Assembly (NCBI GenBank): GCA_009838465.1
Contig: VXRN01000040.1
Coordinates: 1-62,349 of the forward strand
Reading direction: 5' to 3'
From: Dehalococcoidia bacterium
Lineage (GTDB): Bacteria; Chloroflexota; Dehalococcoidia; Lucifugimonadales; UBA1123
DNA: 62,349 nt
Shown here: in pieces, positions 17,701-25,411 of the stretch
Layout of the letters: every line of letters starts with the position of its first letter
Numbering within the stretch: position 1 is the first letter of the stretch
The notes under the pieces: model-generated
Told to the model about the DNA's origin: nothing
The model's input: the letters and a program-made list of their open reading frames with translations, nothing else
The model's database searches: none
Program-made: the position numbers and the translations under genes

Positions 17701-19387
17701 GGTAACGCCGCCGGGGATGCCGACAGTGTTCCGGGTCGAGCCGAACGGTCCGAACGCCATCCTGATAACCTGGTCGCCGCCGGACGACGCCACGGACGGC
17801 AGCACGGTCACGAGCTACGAACTGGAGGTGTCCACCGACGGCGGGAATAATTACAGCAGGCTGAGCAGCCCGGGGAGATCGGCGCGCTCCTACAACCACA
17901 CGGGACTGAGGCCGGGCGACACGCGCCACTACCAGATGCGGGCGTGCAACGGCGCGGGCTGCGGCGACTGGTCCTTCCCCGATTCGGCGACGGTTGTGCC
18001 GGGTGTGCCATACGCGCCCGGGCTCACCGCGCGCGCCAACAGCGCGTCGGAGATCAAGCTGTCCTGGACCAAGCCGAACGACGGCGGCTCGGAGATCACG
18101 CGCTACCAGCTGGAGCACTACACGGATGGCGACGACTGGTCGGCTCTCGACAACAACATTCATCCTGATGACAGAGAGTTCGCTCACGAAGATAGAGACG
18201 GCGATCTGTTCGGCGGCGGGACGACACATCGCTACCGGGTGCGCGCGGTGAACGACATGGGCGAAGGCGCGTGGTCGGCGGAGCGGAGCGTCACCATCTC
18301 GGCCCAGGCGCCGGGCAAGACGGAGTTGACCGTGTCGGGAGTGCAGGCAGGGACGCAAGATTACTATGTGAATGGAGTTATAGAAAAGCGGCCGGTGTAC
18401 CGGGAGGACTCGCTCGAACTGAGCTGGTCCGTGCCTGAGGACAACGGTTCGCGGATCACCGGCTACCGCGTGGAGCGGAACGACCGCGTCGAAGGGTACG
18501 ATAACTGGGTTAGGATCGGCACGGCGGGCGCCTCCGCGACCAGCTACACGGACCGCAACCTGTACTCTGGCACCTATTACTGCTACCGGGTGGCGGCCAA
18601 CAGCAGTGCGGGCACGGGCCCGTACTCGGATGAGGTGTGCGAGTCCACCGCCGGGCAGGGTCCGCGCCATCCCGATGCTCCGATTACGCGCCTGAGCGCC
18701 GTTAGCCCGAACCGCGTGACCATCACATGGGATCCTCCGGAGAACGACGGCGGGAGGCCGGTTACGAATTATGTGTACGAGAAGATTACGCCGTTCGCCG
18801 ACGAGTTTGAATACAATTGCGAGTACCACCCGAACGACCGGGAACACTGGACCGACGCGTGCAAGATGGTTCCGGCGGGTACTAGGTCGGCGACGTTCTC
18901 CAACTTGGAGCCTGGCGCAAGCTATAAATTCCGAGTGCGGGCGGTGACGTCCTACAGCCACGGCGACTGGGCGACTGTGTCCGCGCACCTGCCGGCGGCG
19001 AGGGATGACTCGGAGACGGACAGTGTTACGGAGGACTTGCAGTTGAGGGTGAGTTCGGCTTCACTGACGGTCAGCGAGGGCCGGGGCCAGGCAAGCTACA
19101 GGGTGACGCTGAACAAGGCTCCGAAGGAAGGGGAGACCATTCGCCTGGACTGGTACCTGGATATCTGGTCGGCCGCCGTCGTGATGGACTACGACGGCGA
19201 GGGAAACTGCTACAACTTTGGCGACTTCACCCGCGAAAACTGGAACCGCGGCTGCACCATCACGCTGTCGGCGGAGGAGGACGAAAACTCGGACAATGAG
19301 ATCGGCATAATGGAGCACAGCATCAGTGTCGGCGCCAGGGAGGTCAGCGGGCCGAGCGTCAGGGTGGAGGTACGGGACAACGATTAG
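14714..19387 (+). CDS. large secreted CARDB/fibronectin type III repeat protein
   Basis: A 1557-residue exported protein. The signal peptide ends near VDTAHA (about residue 51). The N-terminal half has CARDB/DUF11-like domains (PLADLTIASEYV, and VADLAVRDAG with VNHGPDEAPAVEVKI near 540). From about residue 700 there are seven or so fibronectin type III modules, each opening with a prolyl strand such as APGAPLNVGATADGETAIDV and carrying YRVRAVNEMN / GAWSD motifs. The C terminus (QLRVSSASLTVSEG..) is a Calx-beta-like or related domain ending in RVEVRDND. No anchor motif is visible. The likely role is adhesion or a surface scaffold. The first 20 codons lie in a hairpin repeat and no ribosome binding site is seen, so the start is uncertain. 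Confidence 0.8.
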   Translation: MNTDQQTLSPSWRESWGARLNAWVPLALATTLVALLAVVAASAAGVDTAHAQQVDDSLPPLADLTIASEYVDSFPLPWAVTVKNDTVGAHPGMHVRLVKVRFTISDPVRGDTTRIWTIEDLPPGGSVRQGTRSLSNSPGATDGPEWVPQRFYAEIIESDPVELPRFRFNNATEHWAVENRMRGNFNNGQVYATNGDVAIDVPGISDRFPRQGGATTFTVAAIGRDVNDSRIPGLSSTVDQDHRLFDVQVEISLSPGLSFAANQPEAPSAFGATTFDTSTGIWNIGSMKDHKLSLPVAVNLTADSLADLPLEERCLTAKLVNAVPWFANDPLRRQNDTATACLGKELLSSGTMDLFDFYPCINDTSTPCTSTGTLELVAARSVGNQFEFRQPESVIVHVPDPDGRTSKGGSLVWSTVDLMDLRDTQTRLTSSWSIKHSVKVTAPGGGDAPGRLLLTNPDDSAGGNFDLLDAMDSSTVTYDFFDLSDVGTDPTQYFLDLKVDFWALGTYNALLGIFGRLSGTTYTDSGTYIFHVGPVADLAVRDAGANMEVPAGQRAFSIVAVNHGPDEAPAVEVKITGLKADNVQRHSATRGSFDPDSGVWTIGELKTKEYLRGVSDRDGEVLTIIPDRSANKEIGVSITNTQDYQVCIDSSREDVELSSPSQTACTAEDSTNTWHTAKYYDYLEDNDSATVSQREGTGALLPTLQVTGLGGGVMLARWTELPSLYRRAVSHYEVARSTNGGKSWSQPPVPVTGSVYVDLASHTGSNPTYRVRAVNEMNQKGPWSSNLGPTGKSPRGTVEAPGAPLNVGATADGETAIDVFWDAPTDEGGALITQYEVQWSADGRTTWRTAGYANDPQNRTYKNTGLSSGTTRHYRVAARNSGGRGAWSDPPAFATTLAGVADRPVLTVKSTTPTTIRLRWTEPRDNGGDITSYEIEWSADGSAESWQSLATVRVSDEGFDKREYSDTSVPAGAKRYYRARAINEAGEGRWSDAVSGVTPPGMPTVFRVEPNGPNAILITWSPPDDATDGSTVTSYELEVSTDGGNNYSRLSSPGRSARSYNHTGLRPGDTRHYQMRACNGAGCGDWSFPDSATVVPGVPYAPGLTARANSASEIKLSWTKPNDGGSEITRYQLEHYTDGDDWSALDNNIHPDDREFAHEDRDGDLFGGGTTHRYRVRAVNDMGEGAWSAERSVTISAQAPGKTELTVSGVQAGTQDYYVNGVIEKRPVYREDSLELSWSVPEDNGSRITGYRVERNDRVEGYDNWVRIGTAGASATSYTDRNLYSGTYYCYRVAANSSAGTGPYSDEVCESTAGQGPRHPDAPITRLSAVSPNRVTITWDPPENDGGRPVTNYVYEKITPFADEFEYNCEYHPNDREHWTDACKMVPAGTRSATFSNLEPGASYKFRVRAVTSYSHGDWATVSAHLPAARDDSETDSVTEDLQLRVSSASLTVSEGRGQASYRVTLNKAPKEGETIRLDWYLDIWSAAVVMDYDGEGNCYNFGDFTRENWNRGCTITLSAEEDENSDNEIGIMEHSISVGAREVSGPSVRVEVRDND

Positions 19388-19415
19388 GGGTGGGGGAGTT
19401 TTGCCCTCACCCCAG

Positions 19416-19436
19416 CCCTCTCCCAAGGGGAGAGGG
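19416..19436. terminator. perfect 9-bp hairpin between convergent genes
   Basis: Arms CCCTCTCCC (19416-19424) and GGGAGAGGG (19428-19436) with a 3-base loop, lying between the stop of the fibronectin protein and the convergent SDR gene. It belongs to the same CCCTCTCCC-type repeat seen at 12.7 and 14.6 kb and could serve as a bidirectional terminator, although T-runs are weak. Confidence 0.5.
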
Positions 19437-19460
19437 GGTTTGTTGAGGGGTGGGGATGAT

Positions 19461-20252
19461 CTACATCACCGACCGCACCAGTCCGCCGTCCACCAGCATC
19501 GTCGTGCCCGTGATATAGCTCGACCGCGACGACGCCAGGAACGCTACCAGGTACGCCAGTTCCCGCGGCTCGCCGATGCGCTTCAGCGCAGTCTGTTCCG
19601 CCCGCTGCTCCAGAGCGTCTTCAATGGAAATCCCCTGCGCCCGCGCCCGGTCCTCCACGTTCTCCATCATCCGATCCGACATGATGCTGCCGGGGCACAC
19701 GTTGTTGATGAGTATGTTCTCGTGTCCGATTTCGTCGGACAGGTTCTTCATAAACCCGATGACGCCCATCCGCGTTGCCGCCGACAGTGCCAGGTTCGGT
19801 ATCGGCGTATAGACCGTACTGGCCAGGATGTTGATGATGCGTCCGCCGCCCTGTGCCCGCAGGTGCGGCAGCGCCTCCCGTGTCATCCGCGCGAAGAAGA
19901 ACAGCGAGCGATTCGCCGACACCTGCCACAGCTCTTCAGTGGAATCCTTGGCGTGGGCTTGCGGAGGTCCCCCGGAATTGTTCACCATGATGTCCAGCTG
20001 CCCGAAGCGTTCAACCGTGCCTGCCACCAGCTCGGCAATGGTCTCTTCCTTGTCCAGGTCGCCGGCGAAGGTGAAGATCTCTGTTCCCGTAGCGTCTCGT
20101 ATCTCGTCCGCCGCCCGTTCCAGGTCTGTCGCCGTGCGTGCACACATCGCCACCCGCGCGCCCTCCTCCGCCAGCACCTCCGAGCACGCGCGTCCCAGGC
20201 CCTTGCTGGCCCCGCCCACAATCGCTACCTTGCCATTCAATTCCAAGTCCAT
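19461..20252 (-). CDS. SDR-family oxidoreductase lacking the canonical Tyr-Lys
   Basis: A 263-residue Rossmann protein: GGASKGLGRA (14-23) in place of TGxxxGxG, GDLDKEE, NNSGG in place of NNAG, and the C-terminal LVDGGLVRSVM. Where classical SDRs have YxxxK this protein reads NLALSAATRMGV, so both Tyr and Lys are absent. This matches a described atypical FabG-like subgroup with imperfect catalytic residues. The family resemblance is clear, but a normal hydride-transfer mechanism is doubtful. Start ATG follows TTGAGGAGGACAG. The gene is single and convergent to the fibronectin gene. Confidence 0.85.
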   Translation of the reverse strand: MDLELNGKVAIVGGASKGLGRACSEVLAEEGARVAMCARTATDLERAADEIRDATGTEIFTFAGDLDKEETIAELVAGTVERFGQLDIMVNNSGGPPQAHAKDSTEELWQVSANRSLFFFARMTREALPHLRAQGGGRIINILASTVYTPIPNLALSAATRMGVIGFMKNLSDEIGHENILINNVCPGSIMSDRMMENVEDRARAQGISIEDALEQRAEQTALKRIGEPRELAYLVAFLASSRSSYITGTTMLVDGGLVRSVM

Positions 20253-20335
20253 TGTCAGCCTGTCCTCCTCAATTGCTGCCGCCGATTATAGCAGGTGAGG
20301 CGGGAACCTTATTGGTCGCGCGCTGCGGCACAAAA

Positions 20336-20610
20336 GTTCTGCCATGTGCTATCATACATTCATGTCCCGGACACACATACATCCCGGGCACACGGCGGAA
20401 GGCAAAAGAACTATAAACGAGCGTATATGACAGACCACCGAGCGCACCAGAAACGCTCAAGAAAAGCGAAAACTGGTCTAAACTGGTTGGAAACTGGTTG
20501 AAACAGACCAGTTTCCCCGTAAAACTGGTGACCAGTTTCCGAATCTGGTGTCCTGCTCTTACACATTAGCTTGAATTTATGCACACACCGAAATTCAGAT
20601 GCGATTGCCC
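20336..20610 (+). repeat. dispersed repeat, copy A, with AACTGGT heptamer array
   Basis: About 275 bp related over its whole length to 51848-52147 on the opposite strand. Landmarks in order: extended -10 TGCTATCAT (20347-20355), an ATG 6 bases later (20362), the block AAACTATAAA..GCGTATATG, CACCAGAAACG, then an array of AACTGGT at 20471, 20481, 20492 and 20523 and its inverse ACCAGTT at 20507 and 20531, and the end TTTATGCACA..GCGATTGCCC. In this copy the short frame (MCYHTFMSRTHIHPG..RTINERI) stops before the array. No protein family is recognised. Confidence 0.75.
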
Positions 20611-20630
20611 TGCTTCTTCCGTCGGAGATG

Positions 20631-20663
20631 TTGACACAATATATGATATTCAGTATCATATAT
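20631..20663 (+). promoter_or_regulatory. promoter overlapped by a perfect palindrome
   Basis: TTGACA (-35, 20631-20636) and TATCAT (-10, 20654-20659) with a 17-bp spacer. A perfect inverted repeat, ATATATGATA (20639-20648) and TATCATATAT (20654-20663) around TTCAG, covers the spacer and -10. A dimeric repressor bound here would block polymerase. The arrangement and AT-rich arms resemble metal-regulator operators, but the regulator is not in the window. It controls the flavoprotein/FeoB-like pair starting at 20713. Confidence 0.75.
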
Positions 20664-20712
20664 AATTCTGTGTGATAGGAAGTCACAAGTAGTAAATTGA
20701 GAGGAAATACCT

Positions 20713-21885
20713 ATGAGCAAACGGAACAAGAGACGGCGGCGGGATAGGGCGTCGGAAGGGTCGCGACTCCACGAAGTCGCAATCGTGGGCGCGGGAGCGG
20801 CCGGGCTGGGATGCGCGGCTGCTCTCAAGGAGTTTGGCGTCGTCAACGACGACCTCATCATCCTCGATCGCCATGAGGTCGGCGCCTCGTTCCGGCGGTG
20901 GCCGCAGGAGATGCGCTTCATCACGCCATCGTTCACTTCTAACGCGTTTGGGTTGCTCGACCTCAATGCGATTGTCCCTGGCACATCGCCCGCCTACACG
21001 CTCGACCGCGAACACCCCAGCGGATCCGCTTTCGCGGATTACCTGGACAAGGTCGCCGAACACTACGAGCTCCAGGTGAATACTGGCGTTGATGTCTGCT
21101 CCGTTACAGCCGAGGATGACGGAACATTCACGCTCGCGACTGCCGGCCGTCCGGTGCGGGCGCGACATGTCATCTGGGCGGCCGGGGAATTCCAGTACCC
21201 TAACCGGAATTCGCTCGCGGGCGCAGAATTCTGCCGCCACTCGTCTCATGTCCGCACGTGGCAGGATCTCGAAGGCGACAGTTTCACGGTGATTGGCGGC
21301 TACGAGAGCGCCGCAGACGCGGCCGTCTCGCTGGCGGAGTTGGAGAAGAGTGTAACCGTGCTGGGGCGATATGCGACATGGACCAGTGAACACCCGGACC
21401 CCAGCATCTCCCTCACTCCGTATTCCCGCGAACGACTGGAGTGGGCTTATTCCACCGGCTCGGTGAACCTCGTGGACGGCGTTGACATAACGTCGGTACG
21501 CGAGGACGGCGACACGTGGGTCGTCCAGGCCGACGACGGCAGCGAGTGGGTGAGCGAGACTCGCCCGATTCTCGCCACCGGCTTCGAGGGGTCACTCAGC
21601 CACCTCGACGGCCTGATTGAGTACGATGAGGATGGCGCGCCCGTCGTCACGGAAGAGGCCGACGAGTCCACGCTTGCGCCCGGCCTGTTCATCTCCGGCC
21701 CCATACTTGAGCATCGGGGCGTGAACTTCTGCTTCATTTACAAGTTCCGCCAGCGCTTCGCCATCGTCGCCGACGCGATAGCGCAGCGCCTCGGACTGGA
21801 CACCGAGGAAGCCGTTGCGGCCCGCCGAGCGGTGGGGATGTACCTGGACGACCTCTCTTGCTGCGAGGAGTCCTGTGCGTGCTGA
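20713..21885 (+). CDS. FAD/NAD(P)-dependent oxidoreductase with Cys-rich C-terminal tail
   Basis: A 390-residue two-dinucleotide-fold flavoprotein of the CzcO/FMO-like group. VAIVGAGAAGLG (FAD, GxGxxG at 26-31), a second nucleotide motif TVIGGYESAADAA near 195 with GGYESA in place of GGGxSG, and ILATGFEG near 285. The protein ends DDLSCCEESCAC, with Cys383, Cys384, Cys388 and Cys390, which looks like a metal-binding or redox tail. The first 20 residues are strongly basic. Its stop overlaps the start of a FeoB-like permease, so a role in metal reduction or delivery to that transporter is a reasonable inference. Start ATG follows GAGAGGAA and the palindromic promoter. Confidence 0.8.
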   Translation: MSKRNKRRRRDRASEGSRLHEVAIVGAGAAGLGCAAALKEFGVVNDDLIILDRHEVGASFRRWPQEMRFITPSFTSNAFGLLDLNAIVPGTSPAYTLDREHPSGSAFADYLDKVAEHYELQVNTGVDVCSVTAEDDGTFTLATAGRPVRARHVIWAAGEFQYPNRNSLAGAEFCRHSSHVRTWQDLEGDSFTVIGGYESAADAAVSLAELEKSVTVLGRYATWTSEHPDPSISLTPYSRERLEWAYSTGSVNLVDGVDITSVREDGDTWVVQADDGSEWVSETRPILATGFEGSLSHLDGLIEYDEDGAPVVTEEADESTLAPGLFISGPILEHRGVNFCFIYKFRQRFAIVADAIAQRLGLDTEEAVAARRAVGMYLDDLSCCEESCAC

Positions 21886-23020
21886 CCGACATGGCAGCGG
21901 TGTCGCGGCGCCTCCCGCCACGCTGCTCTCCGGCCGCGCGGTCGCAGGTCCTGCGATTGCGGTCGTCCTCCTGATTCTGCCCGCTCTGCTCGCCGTGCTC
22001 GGCGCCAACCAGGCTGCCGCCTGGCTTGATCCGCTGGTCGTGGCGAGCACGACACCCCTTGCCGAGATGATAGAGGGCTGGTCGGGACCGCTCGGGGCTG
22101 TGCTCGCCGGTGACTACGGACTGCTCACGATGGGGCCGCTGCTGTTCGTGTGGGCTGTCCCCACGGTGCTGGTTTACTCGGCGCTGATCAGCGTGTACAA
22201 GGTGAGCGGCCTCGCCGACCATATCGGGACGGCGCTCCACCCCCTGTTGCGGCCGGTCGGCCTACACGGGCGCGACGTGACACAAGTGCTGATGGGCTTC
22301 GGCTGCAACGTCCCGGCAATCGTCTCGACACGCTCCTGCTCTGCCTGTACCCGGCCGGCGACCGTCGGCGCGATCTCCTTCGGGTCCGCCTGCTCGTACC
22401 AACTCGGCGCGACGCTCGCGGTCTTTGCAGCAGCCGACAGGAGCGGTCTCGTTGTGCCGTACTTGGCGCTGCTCGTCGCTGCGACGCTCGTTTACACGCG
22501 CCTCATCAGTCAGCCTGACGCGCGGTCGAAACTCAACACACTGCTGATCGAACCGCGCGCCTTCCTCACCTGGCCGTCCTTCGCGGCGGTCGGGGCGGAG
22601 GCACGAGGGACGGTTTGGGCGTTCTTCCGCACGGCGCTCCCTACCTTCTTCGCGATCGCCATGGTTGCCTCGCTCCTCGACTGGTCGGGCGCGCTCGATG
22701 TAGCCGGGGGCTTGCTGGCGCCGGCGATGGCGGTGTTCGCACTGCCGGCGGACGCGGCAATGCCGACCATGCTCGCCGCTGTCCGAAAGGACGGCATACT
22801 GCTATTGGCCGAGGCCGGCACCGTCGCCTCCTTGAGCGCGACCCAGCTGCTGGTTGCGACATTCCTCGCCGGAACGGCGCTGCCATGTCTGGTCACCGCG
22901 ATCACGATTGGGCGCGAACTCGGGCTACTGTTCGCGGGCAGGCTTGTCGCGCAGCAGGCCGCCTTCGCCTGCGCGGTCGCCGCCACGGTCGGCTGGACCT
23001 CAGCCGCGTTCGGCGGGTAA
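21875..23020 (+). CDS. FeoB-like nucleoside-recognition (Gate) domain permease without GTPase
   Basis: A 381-residue polytopic membrane protein with about eight to ten hydrophobic segments. It carries the Gate signature GFGCNVPAIVSTR, followed by SCSACTR, which corresponds to the ferrous-iron transporter FeoB core, and a second Gate-like half (FFRTALPTFFAIAMVASLLDW). The N-terminal G-protein domain of FeoB is absent. I start it at the GTG at 21875, which has GAGGAG at 21865-21870 and overlaps the upstream stop by 11 bases; the longer frame to 21815 has no such support. Probably a divalent metal channel working with the upstream flavoprotein; the substrate is unknown. Confidence 0.8.
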   Translation: MRADRHGSGVAAPPATLLSGRAVAGPAIAVVLLILPALLAVLGANQAAAWLDPLVVASTTPLAEMIEGWSGPLGAVLAGDYGLLTMGPLLFVWAVPTVLVYSALISVYKVSGLADHIGTALHPLLRPVGLHGRDVTQVLMGFGCNVPAIVSTRSCSACTRPATVGAISFGSACSYQLGATLAVFAAADRSGLVVPYLALLVAATLVYTRLISQPDARSKLNTLLIEPRAFLTWPSFAAVGAEARGTVWAFFRTALPTFFAIAMVASLLDWSGALDVAGGLLAPAMAVFALPADAAMPTMLAAVRKDGILLLAEAGTVASLSATQLLVATFLAGTALPCLVTAITIGRELGLLFAGRLVAQQAAFACAVAATVGWTSAAFGG

Positions 23021-23185
23021 CGATCCACGTCATTCTCTCTGTCGCAACGCATGGGCCTGAGATTACAAGCGTGGGCGGATACTCAACGCTTCCTGTTCGA
23101 TCTGCCCGCATCGCGTCAAGTTCGATAATGCGAAGCTCCCGCCTCTTGTGCGCAGGCTTTGAATTAGGTCGGAAGTGCTGTGGGC

Positions 23186-24316
23186 CTAGTTCTTCAGGAA
23201 GCCAACCTTTTCGTACTCGCCCTTCACGATGGGCCTGGGATCGACCTCCAGCCAGTCCTCCAGCAGCTCGGTGTACACGCTGCGGAAGTCGAGATTGAAT
23301 GCCAGGTCGCCTTCGACCAGGTCTTTTGCCTGCAGGGACGGATAGTAGCTGTGGTGTCCACCCTGTACGCCGTCGCCGATGACGAATGCGACCCCACCTG
23401 AGCCGTGGTCAGTCCCGTCGCCGTTGTCGTTGACACGGCGTCCGAACTCCGAGAAGACGAATATGAGCACATCCTCGCTCTGGTCGTGCTCCTTCATGTC
23501 GGCGTAGAAGTCGTAGATTCCGCCTGAGACGTCTTCGAGCAGCCCTGCTTGCAGGTTGATCCCGTTAGTGTGGGCATCGAAGCTGCCGTGCTGGGTATAG
23601 CACACGCGAGTGCCGATGTCGGCCTGCAGCACCTGCGCCGCGTTCCTCATAGATCTAGCGAAGGAGTTGGGGGCGTATTCGACAGTCGAGGAGTACTTTT
23701 GTGACACGCTGTTGATGATGTCCGCTCCACGCAGGGCGTCCAGACCCGTCTGCGTCAGATAGTCCATCACAGGGCCGCTTCCAATAGCCTGGGAGTACAT
23801 GTTCTTGAAGACGTCGAGGACCCTCTCCCGCCGGGCGTCGTCCTGCATGTGCGGCATGAGTCCGTAGGAATCCAGGTTGCTGACGCACGCGACGGGCACG
23901 CCGGAGGCTGCCATCGCCTTGGACAGGCCCGCTCCGAAGTTCACGCCTGCCACAGGGTTCTCGCCTTTCGGATCAATCTGCTTCAGCGCGAGTCCGAGCC
24001 AACCTTCGAGTGCGACCGTCGTCGGCTCCGCTGTGTGCCAGATGTCCATGGAGCGGAAGTGCGACCTGTTGGGTACTGGGTAGCCGGTCCCGTGGATGAT
24101 CGCGACCTTGCCCTCGTCGTACAGCGCCTTGATCGGCTGCATGGACGGGTTCAACCCGTAGTCGTCATCCAGCGGAATTACCCTGTCCTCTGGAATGTTG
24201 ACCAGCGGACGGTTGTCGTAGTAAAGCGGATTGTTGTACGGGACCACGCAGTTCAGATAGTCATTTCCACCCGATAGCTGGGCGACGACGATCTTGCGGT
24301 TCTTGCTGTCACTCAC
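23186..24316 (-). CDS. DUF1501 family protein
   Basis: A 376-residue member of DUF1501, in the alkaline phosphatase/sulfatase-like superfamily. Seen: VVAQLSGGNDYLNCVVPYNNPLYY at the start, IIHGTGYPVPNRSHFRSMDIW, TQHGSFDAHTNG, and FSEFGRRVNDNGDGTDHGSGGVAFVIG, the usual C-terminal signature. Most family members have a Tat signal peptide and act outside the cytoplasm; this one starts straight at the domain with no signal. The start is a GTG behind GGAGGAGAAATC. It is the third gene of a minus-strand operon, DUF1800-NHL-DUF1501. The function of the family is unknown. Confidence 0.88.
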   Translation of the reverse strand: MSDSKNRKIVVAQLSGGNDYLNCVVPYNNPLYYDNRPLVNIPEDRVIPLDDDYGLNPSMQPIKALYDEGKVAIIHGTGYPVPNRSHFRSMDIWHTAEPTTVALEGWLGLALKQIDPKGENPVAGVNFGAGLSKAMAASGVPVACVSNLDSYGLMPHMQDDARRERVLDVFKNMYSQAIGSGPVMDYLTQTGLDALRGADIINSVSQKYSSTVEYAPNSFARSMRNAAQVLQADIGTRVCYTQHGSFDAHTNGINLQAGLLEDVSGGIYDFYADMKEHDQSEDVLIFVFSEFGRRVNDNGDGTDHGSGGVAFVIGDGVQGGHHSYYPSLQAKDLVEGDLAFNLDFRSVYTELLEDWLEVDPRPIVKGEYEKVGFLKN

Positions 24317-24367
24317 GATTTCTCCTCCAAATGCCCGCCATAGCGATTCGGCATGTCCTCGGGCACC

Positions 24368-25411
24368 CTATGCCAGTTCGTAGATCTGGAATCGGTGTCT
24401 GCCTGTCTCCAGAACGTATCCGCGGCCCTGTTCGTCCACAGCGACCGCGACCGGGTCCCAGAAGTATGGCTCGATCCGGGCCGATTCTTCGTTTATGTCG
24501 TCGGTATCCACCTCGAAGACCGGAACGTAGGATGAGCGCGCCCGCTCCTCGTCCTTCTGGGCGCTTATATACTCCTGTGCCCAAACTCCCAGGTGAGCCT
24601 CACCGCGAGCCTTCGCGATGAAGTTGCCCTCCAGGTCCAGGACCTGAAGCCGCTGGTTGCCCCAATCGGCCACCCACATATTGCCCTCAGAGTCCACCGC
24701 AACGTCGGAGGGCCGGTAGAATTCGCCGTCTCCATTACCCGGGGCGCCGTACTTGGCGATGAACTCCCCGTCGGCAGTGAACTTCTGAATCCGGTCGTTT
24801 CTCCAATCGGCGACATACACGTTGGCGTCGCTGTCCTGCGTGATGCCCCAGGGAAGGTTGAACTCGCCGTCTCCGTCGCCGAAAGTCCCCCATTGGGAGA
24901 TGTATGAACCATCTTTGGTGAGGCGCTGGACTCTGTGATTCTTGTGATCGACGAGAAGCATATTGTCGTTGCGGTCGAACGCTATGCCGGACGGAGCGTC
25001 GAACTCACCGTCGCCGCTGCCTCTGTTACTCCAGGTGGTGACCAGTTCGCCCTTCCGGTCGTACACGGTGATCCTCTGAAGGAAATCATCAGCAAGATAC
25101 AGGTTGTCGTCGGCGTCCAGCGCTAGGGCGGTGGGACCGATCATGTTGCCAGGTTCTCTGCCGTGGCGACCGATCTGGCCATAGTAGTCGTGGTCCCGAG
25201 ATACCATCTGGATTCCCACGATCACGGTCTGATTGCGGCTGCTGCGACTGGCGACGAATACCCGCCCATCACCCCTGATAGCCATTGCTGTGGGAAGATG
25301 AAAACCGCGGCCGCCGTTGTCCGCGTTGAAGCCGACGTTGTCCACGTATCTCAGGCTGAGCGCGATTGTAGTCATACCGTCCTGTCTCCCCTTTTTCGTA
25401 GCCCGCAACAT
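24368..25411 (-). CDS. NHL-repeat six-bladed beta-propeller protein
   Basis: A 347-residue propeller built from NHL repeats. Recurring motifs are GIAFDRNDNMLLVDHKNHRVQRL, NVYVADWRNDRIQKF and MWVADWGNQRLQVLD (each shown in part), with glycines before DGEF in every blade (GSGDGEFDAPSG, GDGDGEFNLPWG, GNGDGEFYRPSD). No signal peptide is visible. Its ATG at 25411 overlaps the DUF1800 stop (TAATG), which suggests coupled translation; ATG at 25375 behind GGGAGACAGGACGG is an alternative. It lies between DUF1800 and DUF1501 genes. NHL propellers usually bind proteins or polysaccharide-like ligands; no catalytic site is evident. Confidence 0.88.
   Translation of the reverse strand: MLRATKKGRQDGMTTIALSLRYVDNVGFNADNGGRGFHLPTAMAIRGDGRVFVASRSSRNQTVIVGIQMVSRDHDYYGQIGRHGREPGNMIGPTALALDADDNLYLADDFLQRITVYDRKGELVTTWSNRGSGDGEFDAPSGIAFDRNDNMLLVDHKNHRVQRLTKDGSYISQWGTFGDGDGEFNLPWGITQDSDANVYVADWRNDRIQKFTADGEFIAKYGAPGNGDGEFYRPSDVAVDSEGNMWVADWGNQRLQVLDLEGNFIAKARGEAHLGVWAQEYISAQKDEERARSSYVPVFEVDTDDINEESARIEPYFWDPVAVAVDEQGRGYVLETGRHRFQIYELA

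Noticed and set aside
16922-18988. 688-codon open frame on the minus strand
   Set aside because: It is antisense to the fibronectin-III repeats, is extremely Arg/Pro/Val-rich and has no domain; it is a by-product of high GC and codon bias in the real gene.
20466-20540. CRISPR array from the regular AACTGGT words
   Set aside because: The units are 7 bp, occur in both orientations and have 1-9 bp gaps; there are no long repeats, no spacers and no cas genes.
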